A DNA stretch of 11,711 bases from Chitinophagaceae bacterium (GTDB lineage Bacteria; Bacteroidota; Bacteroidia; Chitinophagales; Chitinophagaceae). How positions within the stretch are numbered: the first letter of the stretch is position 1; each line of letters opens with the position of its first letter. Below are positions 1 to 7,192 of this stretch, piece by piece. The notes under the pieces are model-generated. The model did no database searches. It was not told the DNA's origin and was given only the letters and a program-made list of their open reading frames with translations. A program made the translations under genes and the position numbers. Location: contig CANHSD010000076.1 in NCBI GenBank assembly GCA_947463105.1, forward strand, positions 1 through 11,711. The letters run 5' to 3'.

Positions 1-58
<58 letters not shown>

Positions 59-119
59 AAATAATGTAGAAATTGATTGCTCAAATTCAAAAAATAATAA
101 TTGCGTCTTACCTTACCTC

Positions 120-139
120 TAACCATCTTGCGACGGTTA
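120..139 (-). other. GCAA-tetraloop hairpin in rRNA leader
   Basis: Read on the minus strand, TAACCGTC and GATGGTTA form an 8-bp stem with a single G-U wobble, closed by a GCAA loop of the GNRA class. It lies about 60 nt upstream of mature 16S. A perfect-length stem with a stable tetraloop suggests a structured leader element, perhaps for processing or early assembly. That role is inference; the base pairing is seen directly. Confidence 0.5.
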
Positions 140-162
140 TTTGAGTGTTACTGCTTTCCAAA

Positions 163-174
163 CTTTCAAAGATC
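163..174 (-). promoter_or_regulatory. boxA-like antitermination motif
   Basis: The minus strand reads GATCTTTGAAAG, similar to the boxA core (TGCTCTTTGAAA-like) found in many rRNA leaders, where NusB and S10 bind nascent RNA to prevent Rho termination. It sits downstream of both promoters and about 100 nt before 16S, the expected place. The motif is short and the match imperfect, so this is tentative. Confidence 0.4.
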
Positions 175-214
175 TTTCAGCTTCTTGCAAAACTGCCCAA
201 CCGAATTGGGAGTG

Positions 215-246
215 CAAAATTAGCTGTTTAAAATTATATCTGCAAA
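215..246 (-). promoter_or_regulatory. rRNA promoter P2 (Bacteroidota -33/-7 type)
   Basis: On the minus strand TTTG (246-243) is followed after 20 bp by TAATTTTG (222-215). This matches the Bacteroidota primary-sigma consensus TTTG-N19-21-TAnnTTTG. Transcription would begin near 211, about 150 nt upstream of 16S. The transcript would start with a short CCCAA/TTGGG stem-loop (210-196). It is the nearer of two tandem promoters. Confidence 0.7.
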
Positions 247-320
247 TTTTTATTCAAATGAATCGTAAAAATTTGACCTGATTTTATTTCGAAGAACTGC
301 GCTTTTTGTGAAGCGGGATG

Positions 321-353
321 CAAATATAGGAAGCATTTCTCATACGTTCCAAA
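321..353 (-). promoter_or_regulatory. rRNA promoter P1 (Bacteroidota -33/-7 type)
   Basis: The minus strand has TTTG (353-350), a 21-bp spacer and TATATTTG (328-321), a full match to TAnnTTTG. The predicted start is near 317. Immediately upstream (about 354-385) the DNA is very AT-rich with A and T runs, which may act like an UP element. Perfect hexamer-equivalents and spacing, together with its place before 16S, make this the likely main rRNA promoter. Confidence 0.75.
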
Positions 354-432
354 TTAAATTGATTTGTTTTTTTACAAAATATTGAAAACCAATGCCAGCA
401 AGCGTTTTGAGGCAAAAAAAACTTGATGCTTT

Positions 433-1185
433 TTACTTCAACAATGCGGCTATTTCACTGGGATAAATAACATCATCAAGAAATAATCCATGACCAGGTG
501 CAGAGAAATCAGCCATGGCACTGTCTTTTGATAACAACACGTTTTGGAATGATTCAAAACTGATCTTGTGTCGCCCAACTTTAACCATTGTTCCTACCAG
601 GGCCCTGACCATCCCACGGAGAAAGCGATTGCCTTCAACCGTAAAAACCCACCCATCTTCCGTTTCATGCCACTGGCAAACAGATATAGTACACATGTGG
701 GTATATACCTGGGTTCTTCTTTTGGCGAAGCTGGTAAAATCATGCAACCCCAACAGGGAGCTGGCCGCCTGATTGAGGTCAGCAAGCACCATGGGGTAGG
801 GATAATACCAAGACCGGTCATCCAAAAAAGGATTCTTGCTATTGTATATGTGGTATTTGTATCTACGCCCTATAGCATCAAATCTGCTGTGGCTTCCTTC
901 TGGTACAGGGTAAATACCGGTAATGGCAATATCGGGAGGCAAAATGGCATTGATGTGGTACACAAATTCGTCCTTAAGCTGGCGATCAATGGAGAAATGA
1001 AAGAAATTTCTGTTTGCATGCACGCCAGCATCGGTTCTGGAGGAGCCTGTCAATTGGACGTTTTCCCTAAGGTAGGTGGCTATTGCCCTTTCTACCTGCC
1101 CCTGGATGGTGATGGCATTGTCCTGAATCTGAAAACCCGCAAAGCGTGTCCCCTTGTATGCTAAGGCTAAAAAATAAGTTGGCAT
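433..1185 (-). CDS. truA: tRNA pseudouridine(38-40) synthase TruA
   Basis: TruA converts uridine to pseudouridine at positions 38-40 of the tRNA anticodon arm, in the cytosol. The 250-residue product has the family N-terminus YFLALAYKGTRFAGFQIQ and the catalytic motif SSRTDAGVHA, with nucleophile Asp52. A C-terminal NRFLRGMVRALVG segment matches the conserved late TruA motif. I chose the ATG at 1185 because the protein then starts two residues before the family's usual first strand. An in-frame TTG at 1203 would add six residues and overlap the upstream stop codon as TTGA. The gene follows the DUF4476 gene 14 bp downstream and probably shares its transcript. No convincing terminator separates it from the rRNA promoter about 80 bp further on. 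Family-typical length; identification is secure. Confidence 0.95.
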   Translation of the reverse strand: MPTYFLALAYKGTRFAGFQIQDNAITIQGQVERAIATYLRENVQLTGSSRTDAGVHANRNFFHFSIDRQLKDEFVYHINAILPPDIAITGIYPVPEGSHSRFDAIGRRYKYHIYNSKNPFLDDRSWYYPYPMVLADLNQAASSLLGLHDFTSFAKRRTQVYTHMCTISVCQWHETEDGWVFTVEGNRFLRGMVRALVGTMVKVGRHKISFESFQNVLLSKDSAMADFSAPGHGLFLDDVIYPSEIAALLK

Positions 1186-1199
1186 GCCTGAGGGTTTAT

Positions 1200-2378
1200 T
1201 CAATTGCTTTCTGCAACAAGGGCTCTGAAGGCGATGATATTTTCTTCCTTTAGAAAAGAAGCTTCAAGGTTTCCAAAAGAGGCTTGATCAGCAATGAGTG
1301 GTTTCAATGCCTTGAACAACTGCAGTCGGCTGGTTTCGTCAACAAAAAACCATCCGATTTCAAGTGCCTGCTTGGTGCTGAAACATTTTTGACCAAATAC
1401 CTTAACAGTATAATTGCGCTGCTCATTGTCTGATGCAATTCCCAGCAACTTCTTTTGCAATGCTCGAATATCCTTGTAATCAGCAATGGGACGGTCACAA
1501 ACAATGATCGGACTTGCTTTTGGAACTTGGACATTCGCTTTGCTGCTATCGGCATCAACGGCAGGCTTGCTTGCATGAGAAATGGTATCGGGAGAAACCA
1601 CAGGATCAGCAATTGCTTTCGAGGGCATCGCAACCAAGCTAGAATCCTTTGGCTGCGCCAAGGATTCTGCTTCTGCAACAATCTGTTTCTTTTCAATCTC
1701 TACACTGATGGTATCGGGTATTCCTTTGATTGTATTCTCTATGAAAACCAATCGTTTAACATCATCATCCTCCATTTGGCTGCTGATGGAAATCGGAGGT
1801 AGGGTATCCTTGTCCTTTTTGCTGATGCTGTCTTTCATTCCAGATTTTGTAACATCAGCCGTAAACCCCGCCTTTGTGATGGACTTGCCAGGCAAAGTCT
1901 GAACTGCACTGTCTTTCTTGGGTATTTTTTCCAACAATGATTTATCATCAGTTGCACCAGCCAAAAGCTTTGCAAAGCTACCCTCCTCTTTCGGTGGCAA
2001 TTTCATTTCAATGGGTGCGGATTGGGGCACCTCGCCTTTGATTACTTCCAGGCTGGTGCGGTCGAACAAAGACCAGCCCTGTCCTTCCATCTGCTTCAAT
2101 TGAAAGCCCCGGTCGCGGTCGGTTCCATTGATATAGAATGCAACCTCAGGGTAAATATTTTTGGGAAAGCCGATGGAGAATTCCATCTCTGAGGCTGTAA
2201 TCTTAGGGAGAATCAGGAAACCAGCTGCAGATGAAGACACCATTGTATTTCCTTGTTTGAGGTAAAATGGCTGCTGGCCGTCTGCCTCAATAAAAATATA
2301 ATGCTGGGCATTCACGAACTGAAAGGCCATCACGGCCATGAGCATGCAAAACATCCGAATACCTGAATAAATTGACAT
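1200..2378 (-). CDS. secreted DUF4476-domain protein
   Basis: The 392-residue product begins with a signal peptide (hydrophobic core about 9-20, likely cut at VNA-Q, residue 24/25). Residues 26-115 form a compact domain starting HYIFIEADGQQPFYLKQG, seen in many Chitinophagaceae exported proteins. Residues about 116-290 are rich in K, S, D and P and look like a disordered linker. Residues about 294-388 resemble DUF4476, including two cysteines (Cys294 and Cys332, in CDRP and KCFS) that could form a disulfide. Function is unknown; the protein is probably periplasmic or surface-exposed. It heads a two-gene unit with truA. An in-frame ATG at 2354 (residue 9) is an alternative start, but the longer form keeps an arginine before the hydrophobic core and so makes a better signal peptide. 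Domain naming is from recognition, not a search. Confidence 0.8.
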   Translation of the reverse strand: MSIYSGIRMFCMLMAVMAFQFVNAQHYIFIEADGQQPFYLKQGNTMVSSSAAGFLILPKITASEMEFSIGFPKNIYPEVAFYINGTDRDRGFQLKQMEGQGWSLFDRTSLEVIKGEVPQSAPIEMKLPPKEEGSFAKLLAGATDDKSLLEKIPKKDSAVQTLPGKSITKAGFTADVTKSGMKDSISKKDKDTLPPISISSQMEDDDVKRLVFIENTIKGIPDTISVEIEKKQIVAEAESLAQPKDSSLVAMPSKAIADPVVSPDTISHASKPAVDADSSKANVQVPKASPIIVCDRPIADYKDIRALQKKLLGIASDNEQRNYTVKVFGQKCFSTKQALEIGWFFVDETSRLQLFKALKPLIADQASFGNLEASFLKEENIIAFRALVAESN

Positions 2379-2382
2379 AGCA

Positions 2383-2414
2383 CAAATCTAATAAAAGAAT
2401 GATTCATAAAGCAA
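2383..2414 (-). promoter_or_regulatory. promoter of the DUF4476-truA unit
   Basis: The minus strand shows TAGATTTG (2390-2383), a full TAnnTTTG match, with TTG (2414-2412) 21 bp upstream. With Bacteroidota spacing, transcription would begin at about 2379, one or two bases before the ATG at 2378, so the mRNA would be leaderless or nearly so. The -33 element is only a three-base match. Confidence 0.55.
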
Positions 2415-2462
2415 GGATTTTACCATCCATCAAAATTGGCAAATCTTAAACCATTGCCTTGA

Positions 2463-2470
2463 TATATTTG
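2463..2470 (+). promoter_or_regulatory. -7 element of the M1 aminopeptidase promoter
   Basis: TATATTTG matches TAnnTTTG and ends 19 bp before the ATG at 2490, giving a predicted leader of about 16 nt. The best -33 candidate, TTG at 2436-2438, is 24 bp upstream, longer than the usual 19-21, so the promoter is incomplete by consensus. Together with the opposing element at 2383-2414, the 111-bp gap 2379-2489 is a divergent promoter region. Confidence 0.5.
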
Positions 2471-2489
2471 CAGCATAAACCACCTGAAT

Positions 2490-4970
2490 ATGAAACATTA
2501 CTTGATTTTATTGCTTGTAAGCACCCTTTCCATCATGGGATTTTCCCAGGGAAAAGAACCTGTTGACTCAAGCTGGAAAAAAACACCCCGGTATACCCCT
2601 ACAAGGGTCAACAACCTGGTTCATACCAAACTTGATGTGCGGTTTGACTACGAAAAGACTTCCCTTTTGGGAAAGGCATGGATTACACTGACGCCGCATT
2701 TCAATCCAACAGCAGCTTTAACGCTGGATGCAAAAGGAATGGATATCATGCAGGTATCGATGGTTCAGCCTGACAAGTCCTTGAAAAACCTGGAATATGG
2801 TTATGACAGGAAACAACTGTCCATAAAGCTGCCAAAGACATACAAGAAAGGTGAAAACTATACCGTCTACATCAATTATGTATCCAAGCCCAATGAATAT
2901 GAGAAAGAGGCCGGAGCAGACCCCATGCTGGGGGTAAAAGGTCTTTATTTCATCAACCCCAAGGGAGAGGAAAAAAATAAACCCATCCAGATTTGGACCC
3001 AGGGTGAAACGGAATCCAACTCCGTTTGGTTTCCGACAATTGATCAGACCCAACAAAAAACAACACAGGAGCTTTACATGACCGTGCCATCCAAATATGT
3101 ATCCCTGAGCAATGGAAAATTGGTAAGCCAAAAAATCAATACCGATGGCACCAGAACGGATTATTGGAAAATGGATCTTCCTCACTCTCCTTATCTTTTC
3201 TTCATGGGGGTAGGCGATTATGCCGTGATAAAAGATTCATGGAAGGGAAAGGAAGTGAATTATTATGTTGAAAAGGAATTCGGACCGGTGGCCAAGAAAA
3301 TCTTTGGCAACACACCAGAAATGATGACCTATTTCTCTAAGATCACTGGTGTTGAATACCCCTGGGTTAAGTACAGCCAAATTACAGGAAGGGAATATGT
3401 AGCCGGCGCCATGGAGAATACCACCGCTACCATCCACCAGGAAACAGCCCAACAGGATGCAAGAGAACTGACCGATGGAAATATCTGGGAAGGCACCATT
3501 GCACACGAATTGTTTCACCAATGGTTTGGCGATTATGTAACTGCCGAAAGCTGGAGCAACCTTACCCTCAATGAATCCTTTGCTGACTATAGCCAAACCC
3601 TTTGGGATGAATACAAGTATGGTAAAGATGCCGGTGATGCTGAAAATTTCAGCGGCATGCAAGCGTACCTGATGGGTGACAATTCCAAAAAAGACCTTGT
3701 GCGCTTTTATTATGAAGACAGGGAGCAAATGTTTGACGCTGTGAGCTATCAAAAAGGCGGAAGAATCTTGCACATGTTGAGAAAACATATTGGAGACAGT
3801 GCGTTTTTCAAGGGATTGAACCTTTACCTGAGCAGCAACAAATTCAAGTCTGCTGAAGCCCATCATTTGCGCCTGGCTTTTGAAGAGGTCAGCGGCATGG
3901 ACCTTACCTGGTATTTCAACCAATGGTATTTTGGCAATGGCCATCCAAAACTGGACATCCAATACAAATACAATGAAGCTAAACAGCAGGCAACTGTGGT
4001 TGTAAAACAAACACAGGGTACCGGCAAAATTTTCAGGATACCCACTTTCATTGATGTTTACAATGGCAAGACCAGGACAAGGAATGAGGTTTGGCTTGAG
4101 CATGCAGTAGACAGTTTCAGTTTTGCTTCCACCACAAAACCAGACCTGATCAATTTTGATGGAGAGAAAATCCTGCTTTGTGAGAAGAAAGAGAACAAAA
4201 GCCTAGACAACTACATCCACCAGTTTTATCATGCGGGAAATTATCTCGACAGAAAAGAAGCCGTAGAATTTTGTGGCAAAAAGACGGATGACCCCAAGGC
4301 CTTGGCACTCTTGAAAGATGCCCTGAATGATCCCTTCAATGGAATAAGGTTGCTTGCGATGAGTAAAATTGATATGAAAAAAGACCGCATCAGAAAAACC
4401 TTTGAAGAGACAGTTGCCGTGTTGGTGAGCAAGGAAACCAACAGGCCTGTCAAGGCAAGCATGATGGAGGGATTGGGTAAAACAGCTGATGCAAAATATG
4501 CGTCCCTCTATGAAAAAAACATCAATGACTCATCTTATTCTGTGTCAGGAGCGGCCTTGGAAGCGCTATCCAAAACGGACAGTGTACTTGCACTCAAATA
4601 TGCAATGGAATTGTCCAACAAGCCTGCAAAAGGAAAATTGGATAATGCCATCAACTCCATCCTGGTTGCCTCTGGTAAAGAAGAGGTTTTTGATAAACTT
4701 GCTGATAAATTTACCGCATTAGGATTGACCAATGAGAAGTTCATGTTGATGCAACAAATCGGAGAAATGACTGGATCGATGAAGAGCAATGAAAGGATAA
4801 AAAAATCAATCGATTTGATTACATCATTCAGGGATGAAATACCTGCTGGGGTGAAAGAGCAGACCAACCCGTATATCAATGGCATGATCCTCGGAGCCAT
4901 CATGACCAAACTGAAGATGGCTGGTAATACAGAAATGGCAAAATACCTTGAAAGCAAGTTGGGAAAATAA
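2490..4970 (+). CDS. secreted M1-family metallo-aminopeptidase
   Basis: This 826-residue zinc aminopeptidase removes N-terminal residues from peptides. A signal peptide (residues 1-19, cut near FSQ) sends it to the periplasm or surface. Residues about 35-245 are the M1 beta-saddle domain. The catalytic domain has the exopeptidase motif GAMEN (306-310), zinc ligands in HELFH (339-343) plus Glu362 in NESFADY, and the transition-state tyrosine Tyr420 in SYQKGG. After about residue 500 comes a beta-sandwich, and from about 570 a helical, HEAT-like region made of ALxLLKDAL-type repeats. All catalytic residues are present, so it should be active. It is transcribed alone, divergent from the DUF4476 gene and ending at the 4991-5024 hairpin. 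Close relatives in Bacteroidota are usually annotated M1 family peptidase. Its natural substrate is unknown; supply of peptides for amino acid catabolism is possible but unproven. Confidence 0.93.
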   Translation: MKHYLILLLVSTLSIMGFSQGKEPVDSSWKKTPRYTPTRVNNLVHTKLDVRFDYEKTSLLGKAWITLTPHFNPTAALTLDAKGMDIMQVSMVQPDKSLKNLEYGYDRKQLSIKLPKTYKKGENYTVYINYVSKPNEYEKEAGADPMLGVKGLYFINPKGEEKNKPIQIWTQGETESNSVWFPTIDQTQQKTTQELYMTVPSKYVSLSNGKLVSQKINTDGTRTDYWKMDLPHSPYLFFMGVGDYAVIKDSWKGKEVNYYVEKEFGPVAKKIFGNTPEMMTYFSKITGVEYPWVKYSQITGREYVAGAMENTTATIHQETAQQDARELTDGNIWEGTIAHELFHQWFGDYVTAESWSNLTLNESFADYSQTLWDEYKYGKDAGDAENFSGMQAYLMGDNSKKDLVRFYYEDREQMFDAVSYQKGGRILHMLRKHIGDSAFFKGLNLYLSSNKFKSAEAHHLRLAFEEVSGMDLTWYFNQWYFGNGHPKLDIQYKYNEAKQQATVVVKQTQGTGKIFRIPTFIDVYNGKTRTRNEVWLEHAVDSFSFASTTKPDLINFDGEKILLCEKKENKSLDNYIHQFYHAGNYLDRKEAVEFCGKKTDDPKALALLKDALNDPFNGIRLLAMSKIDMKKDRIRKTFEETVAVLVSKETNRPVKASMMEGLGKTADAKYASLYEKNINDSSYSVSGAALEALSKTDSVLALKYAMELSNKPAKGKLDNAINSILVASGKEEVFDKLADKFTALGLTNEKFMLMQQIGEMTGSMKSNERIKKSIDLITSFRDEIPAGVKEQTNPYINGMILGAIMTKLKMAGNTEMAKYLESKLGK

Positions 4971-4990
4971 TCATTGTATCAGCACAAAAA

Positions 4991-5024
4991 GAAAGGCACA
5001 AAGGTTGAATACTTTGTGCCTTTC
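4991..5024. terminator. bidirectional intrinsic terminator
   Basis: A perfect 13-bp inverted repeat (4991-5003 with 5012-5024; arm GAAAGGCACAAAG) encloses an 8-nt loop. On the minus strand the stem is followed by a T run (4990-4986), giving a classic intrinsic terminator for the leftward operon ending at 5045. On the plus strand it lies 20 bp after the aminopeptidase stop but is followed by a poorer T tract. It therefore separates two convergent transcription units and is stronger leftward. Confidence 0.88.
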
Positions 5025-5044
5025 CAATATATCATATCTGTCAA

Positions 5045-5878
5045 TTATTGGAGCTGGTAAGCAACCACATGGTTTTTCCAAAATGTAGGAACATAAACAA
5101 TTTTATTCTTCTTATCATACCCAATGTCTGCCGTATTTATGCCTTCTTTCCTGGTGTCCAGCAACAATTTCTTTTCACCATTCATTTTTACCAACCATAT
5201 AGAACCTGCCCAGCAGGACACAAGAAATGTATTTTCATCTACTTGTTCTATGCCGTCCGTGCCGCCTTCCATGCCTTCAGTGATAAGCGTTTTTGATTTG
5301 TCTTTCCCAAATTTGTAAAGCGCCCCAGCATCGGTAAAGTACAATGTTTTGTCAACATAATGCAGTCCATTCAAGCCTTTGAGCCCCTCAGCGAACAAAC
5401 TCACTTCCAGCTTATCTATATCAATAAAATGGATTTTTTGGGTCTTGGAATCTGACACGTACATGTTCCCACGCTTGTCTGATGTAATATCATTCAACGC
5501 CTTTGCCCCTTCGATGTAAATCTTTTTTACAATCTGTGCTTTGGTAACCTCAATGATGACAACAGAATCGACATCTGCTACAACCAGAAAATCACTGAAC
5601 ATGGTCATGCCTTTGGGGGCATGCAATCCTTTGATCCAATCGGGATTAAGGATTTTCCCAGAAAGGGTCAGCAATGAAATAGACCCTTTACCATCTTTGT
5701 CCCATGGGCCTTTTCCATCAATATTGGTAACATACAAACGCTGGTTCTTGCTGTCCAGCAGCACGGACTCAGGAACTTTCAGGGTGGTATCGGTGGCCCA
5801 TAATTTGTTGAGGCTTTGGGCCATTACACCTGATGCGATACCCATCACCATTAAAAACAATAACATTGATTTTTTCAT
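5045..5878 (-). CDS. secreted SMP-30/gluconolactonase-like beta-propeller protein
   Basis: The 277-residue product has a clear signal peptide (MKKSMLLFLMVMGIASGVMA, cut before QSL). The rest consists of repeated beta-propeller blades (RLYVTN, NMYVSD, TLYFTD, IVYVPT). The metal-site pattern of SMP-30/regucalcin lactonases can be matched: Glu37 in PES (human E18), Asn170 in NGLHY (N154) and Asp208 in TDGIE (D204). Asn129-Asp130 match the substrate-binding N103-D104, while the human Arg101 position is alanine. A divalent-metal sugar-lactonase activity is therefore plausible, but the family is broad and includes non-catalytic propellers. It is the last gene of the operon, 17 bp after the FAD dehydrogenase, and ends just before the terminator. 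Export places it with the two glycoside hydrolases rather than with the cytosolic dehydrogenase. The alignment is by eye. Confidence 0.75.
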   Translation of the reverse strand: MKKSMLLFLMVMGIASGVMAQSLNKLWATDTTLKVPESVLLDSKNQRLYVTNIDGKGPWDKDGKGSISLLTLSGKILNPDWIKGLHAPKGMTMFSDFLVVADVDSVVIIEVTKAQIVKKIYIEGAKALNDITSDKRGNMYVSDSKTQKIHFIDIDKLEVSLFAEGLKGLNGLHYVDKTLYFTDAGALYKFGKDKSKTLITEGMEGGTDGIEQVDENTFLVSCWAGSIWLVKMNGEKKLLLDTRKEGINTADIGYDKKNKIVYVPTFWKNHVVAYQLQ

Positions 5879-5895
5879 ATGCTTGATTTTTATTT

Positions 5896-7137
5896 TTATC
5901 GTTCAACATTGAATGCACTGATGTCAATACTTGTCTCGAGCCCGCCAACAATCTCCTCTACCAACTTCCCTGTTGCCGCTGCAAGAGAGAGACCAAGCAT
6001 GGCATGGCCACCTGCCATTACAATGTTATCAAATGTTGAATGTCGGCCAATATAAGGAAGACCGTCTGGACTCAAAGGCCTCAGCCCATGCCAAATCTTG
6101 TCCTGGGCAGGAAAACTTACGGGGAGATCCGGGTAGTAATTTTTTGCAGCTTTGAATATGGCCTGAACCCTTTTCATCAGCATGGGTGACCCAATGCCAC
6201 TGATCTCCATTGTTCCTCCCATCCTAAGATCAGCACCCATTGGAGTCATTGCCACCCTGTCGTCGACAAGGATTGCCGGATAATGAAGGTTTTTTTCAAC
6301 CGCATCGAACGTCATGCTGTATCCCTTACCCGCTTGGAGAAGAAGGTCTATGCCGAGGTCTCGGCTGGTTACAGGCAGCCAAGAGCCTGTGGCCAAAACA
6401 ATCTCATCTCCGGAAAAATCACCTTTATCTGTCAATACATTGGTTACTTTTCTTCCTTGTTTTTCAAACCCAGTAATGGTGGTTTCCAATTGAAACTTAA
6501 CACCAGACTGTTGCAAATGATCATGAATGGTTTGCATCAAATCGCCAGGATGCAGATGGGCATCAATAGGATACAGCACTCCTCCCCTTACATTGACTTC
6601 CACCTCTGGCTCCATGGCCTGGATCTCTTTGGCTGTGAATACGCGAGTTTCAATGTTCAATGCTGCGGCCTCCTTTGCCAACTCAATTTCATGCTTTTCA
6701 GTCAAGGCAGTTTTATAGAGCATGAAGCAACCCTTTTCTTCCATCCTGAATTGATTTCCCAACTCGTTGCGGATAGACGATGTAAGTTCACGGCTGAGGT
6801 GAAGAATATTGTTGAGATGGGGTATATTTCTTTCCATTGTAGCCTTACCGGACCTTTTCCAGAAGGTCAAGGCCCAGCGGATAAGATCCATGTTGAGCCT
6901 TGGCTTGATGTAAAAGGGTGAACTGGAGCTCAGCATCCATTGCAGGCCCTTGGCAACAATACCCGGAGAGGCAAGTGGAATAAAATGACTGGGCGAAATA
7001 TAACCTGCGTTGCCAAAAGATGTACCGTGTTTCAGGTCTCCCTTGTCAATCAAGATCACTTCATGGCCAGCTTTGTTCAGGTAGTAGGCCGTACACAGTC
7101 CAATTACACCCCCGCCTGCTACGATAACCTTGCTCAT
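5896..7137 (-). CDS. DadA-type FAD-dependent D-amino acid dehydrogenase, possibly D-hydroxyproline dehydrogenase
   Basis: The 413-residue protein belongs to the DAO/DadA flavoenzyme family, which oxidises D-amino acids to imino or keto products and passes electrons to the quinone pool. An N-terminal Rossmann motif, VAGGGVIGLCTAYYL, has its GxGxxG at residues 8-13 and a ribose-binding acid at Asp31. DadA signatures follow: TSFGNAGYISPS, GLRPLSPDGLPYIG and the C-terminal GHAMLGLSLAAATGKLV. No signal peptide, so it is cytosolic or attached to the inner face of the membrane. It lies in one leftward run with a proline racemase/hydroxyproline epimerase-family gene and two exported glycosidases. Members of this family act as D-hydroxyproline dehydrogenases in hydroxyproline catabolism, after the epimerase. 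That specificity rests on context only; D-proline, D-alanine or broad D-amino acid oxidation are alternatives. Confidence 0.85.
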   Translation of the reverse strand: MSKVIVAGGGVIGLCTAYYLNKAGHEVILIDKGDLKHGTSFGNAGYISPSHFIPLASPGIVAKGLQWMLSSSSPFYIKPRLNMDLIRWALTFWKRSGKATMERNIPHLNNILHLSRELTSSIRNELGNQFRMEEKGCFMLYKTALTEKHEIELAKEAAALNIETRVFTAKEIQAMEPEVEVNVRGGVLYPIDAHLHPGDLMQTIHDHLQQSGVKFQLETTITGFEKQGRKVTNVLTDKGDFSGDEIVLATGSWLPVTSRDLGIDLLLQAGKGYSMTFDAVEKNLHYPAILVDDRVAMTPMGADLRMGGTMEISGIGSPMLMKRVQAIFKAAKNYYPDLPVSFPAQDKIWHGLRPLSPDGLPYIGRHSTFDNIVMAGGHAMLGLSLAAATGKLVEEIVGGLETSIDISAFNVER

Positions 7138-7151
7138 GTTTTCCTTTTTTT

Positions 7152-7186
7152 CAAAGTTAGTTGAATTAGGAATTGCCCTTCTCCAA
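7152..7186 (-). promoter_or_regulatory. possible internal promoter before the FAD dehydrogenase
   Basis: The 55-bp gap between the GH127 and dehydrogenase genes is the largest in the run. On the minus strand it contains TAACTTTG (7159-7152), a TAnnTTTG match, with TTG (7186-7184) 24 bp upstream, longer than the usual spacing. If used, transcription would start near 7148, about 10 nt before the ATG, letting the dehydrogenase and SMP-30-like genes be made independently of the glycosidases. Weak by spacing. Confidence 0.3.
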
Positions 7187-7192
7187 TTGGTC

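Larger units (their letters stand above)
59..320 (-). other. rRNA operon leader
   Basis: This AT-rich, non-coding stretch lies between the upstream rRNA promoter and the mature 16S 5' end and contains no credible ORF. It holds a second promoter (215-246), a boxA-like motif (about 163-174) and two inverted repeats (196-210 and 120-139). In other bacteria such leaders carry antitermination signals and one strand of the RNase III processing stem around 16S. The matching strand would lie beyond the 16S 3' end, outside the window, so the processing stem cannot be checked here. Confidence 0.7.

Noticed and set aside
168..177. Perfect 10-bp palindrome AAAGATCTTT
   Set aside because: Short, AT-rich and lying within the boxA-like region; it cannot form a looped hairpin, and chance occurrence in AT-rich DNA is likely.
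354..432. Possible terminator after truA (AAAAC/GTTTT and TGCC/GGCA short inverted repeats near an A run)
   Set aside because: The stems are only 4-5 bp, AT-rich or with large loops, and the T run on the minus strand comes before rather than after the TGCC/GGCA stem.
568..1164. Open frame of 198 codons on the plus strand
   Set aside because: It is antisense to truA, has no recognisable domain, and the opposite strand encodes a full, conserved TruA.
1560..2030. Low-complexity K/S/D/P-rich coding stretch considered as a repeat or a frameshifted pseudogene region
   Set aside because: The reading frame stays open through it and both flanking domains are intact, so it is best read as a flexible linker.
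3237..4103. Open frame of 288 codons on the minus strand
   Set aside because: It lies wholly antisense to the aminopeptidase catalytic region, and its composition is what complementing that gene would give.
6283..6921. Open frame of 212 codons on the plus strand
   Set aside because: Antisense to the FAD dehydrogenase, with no start signals and no family resemblance.
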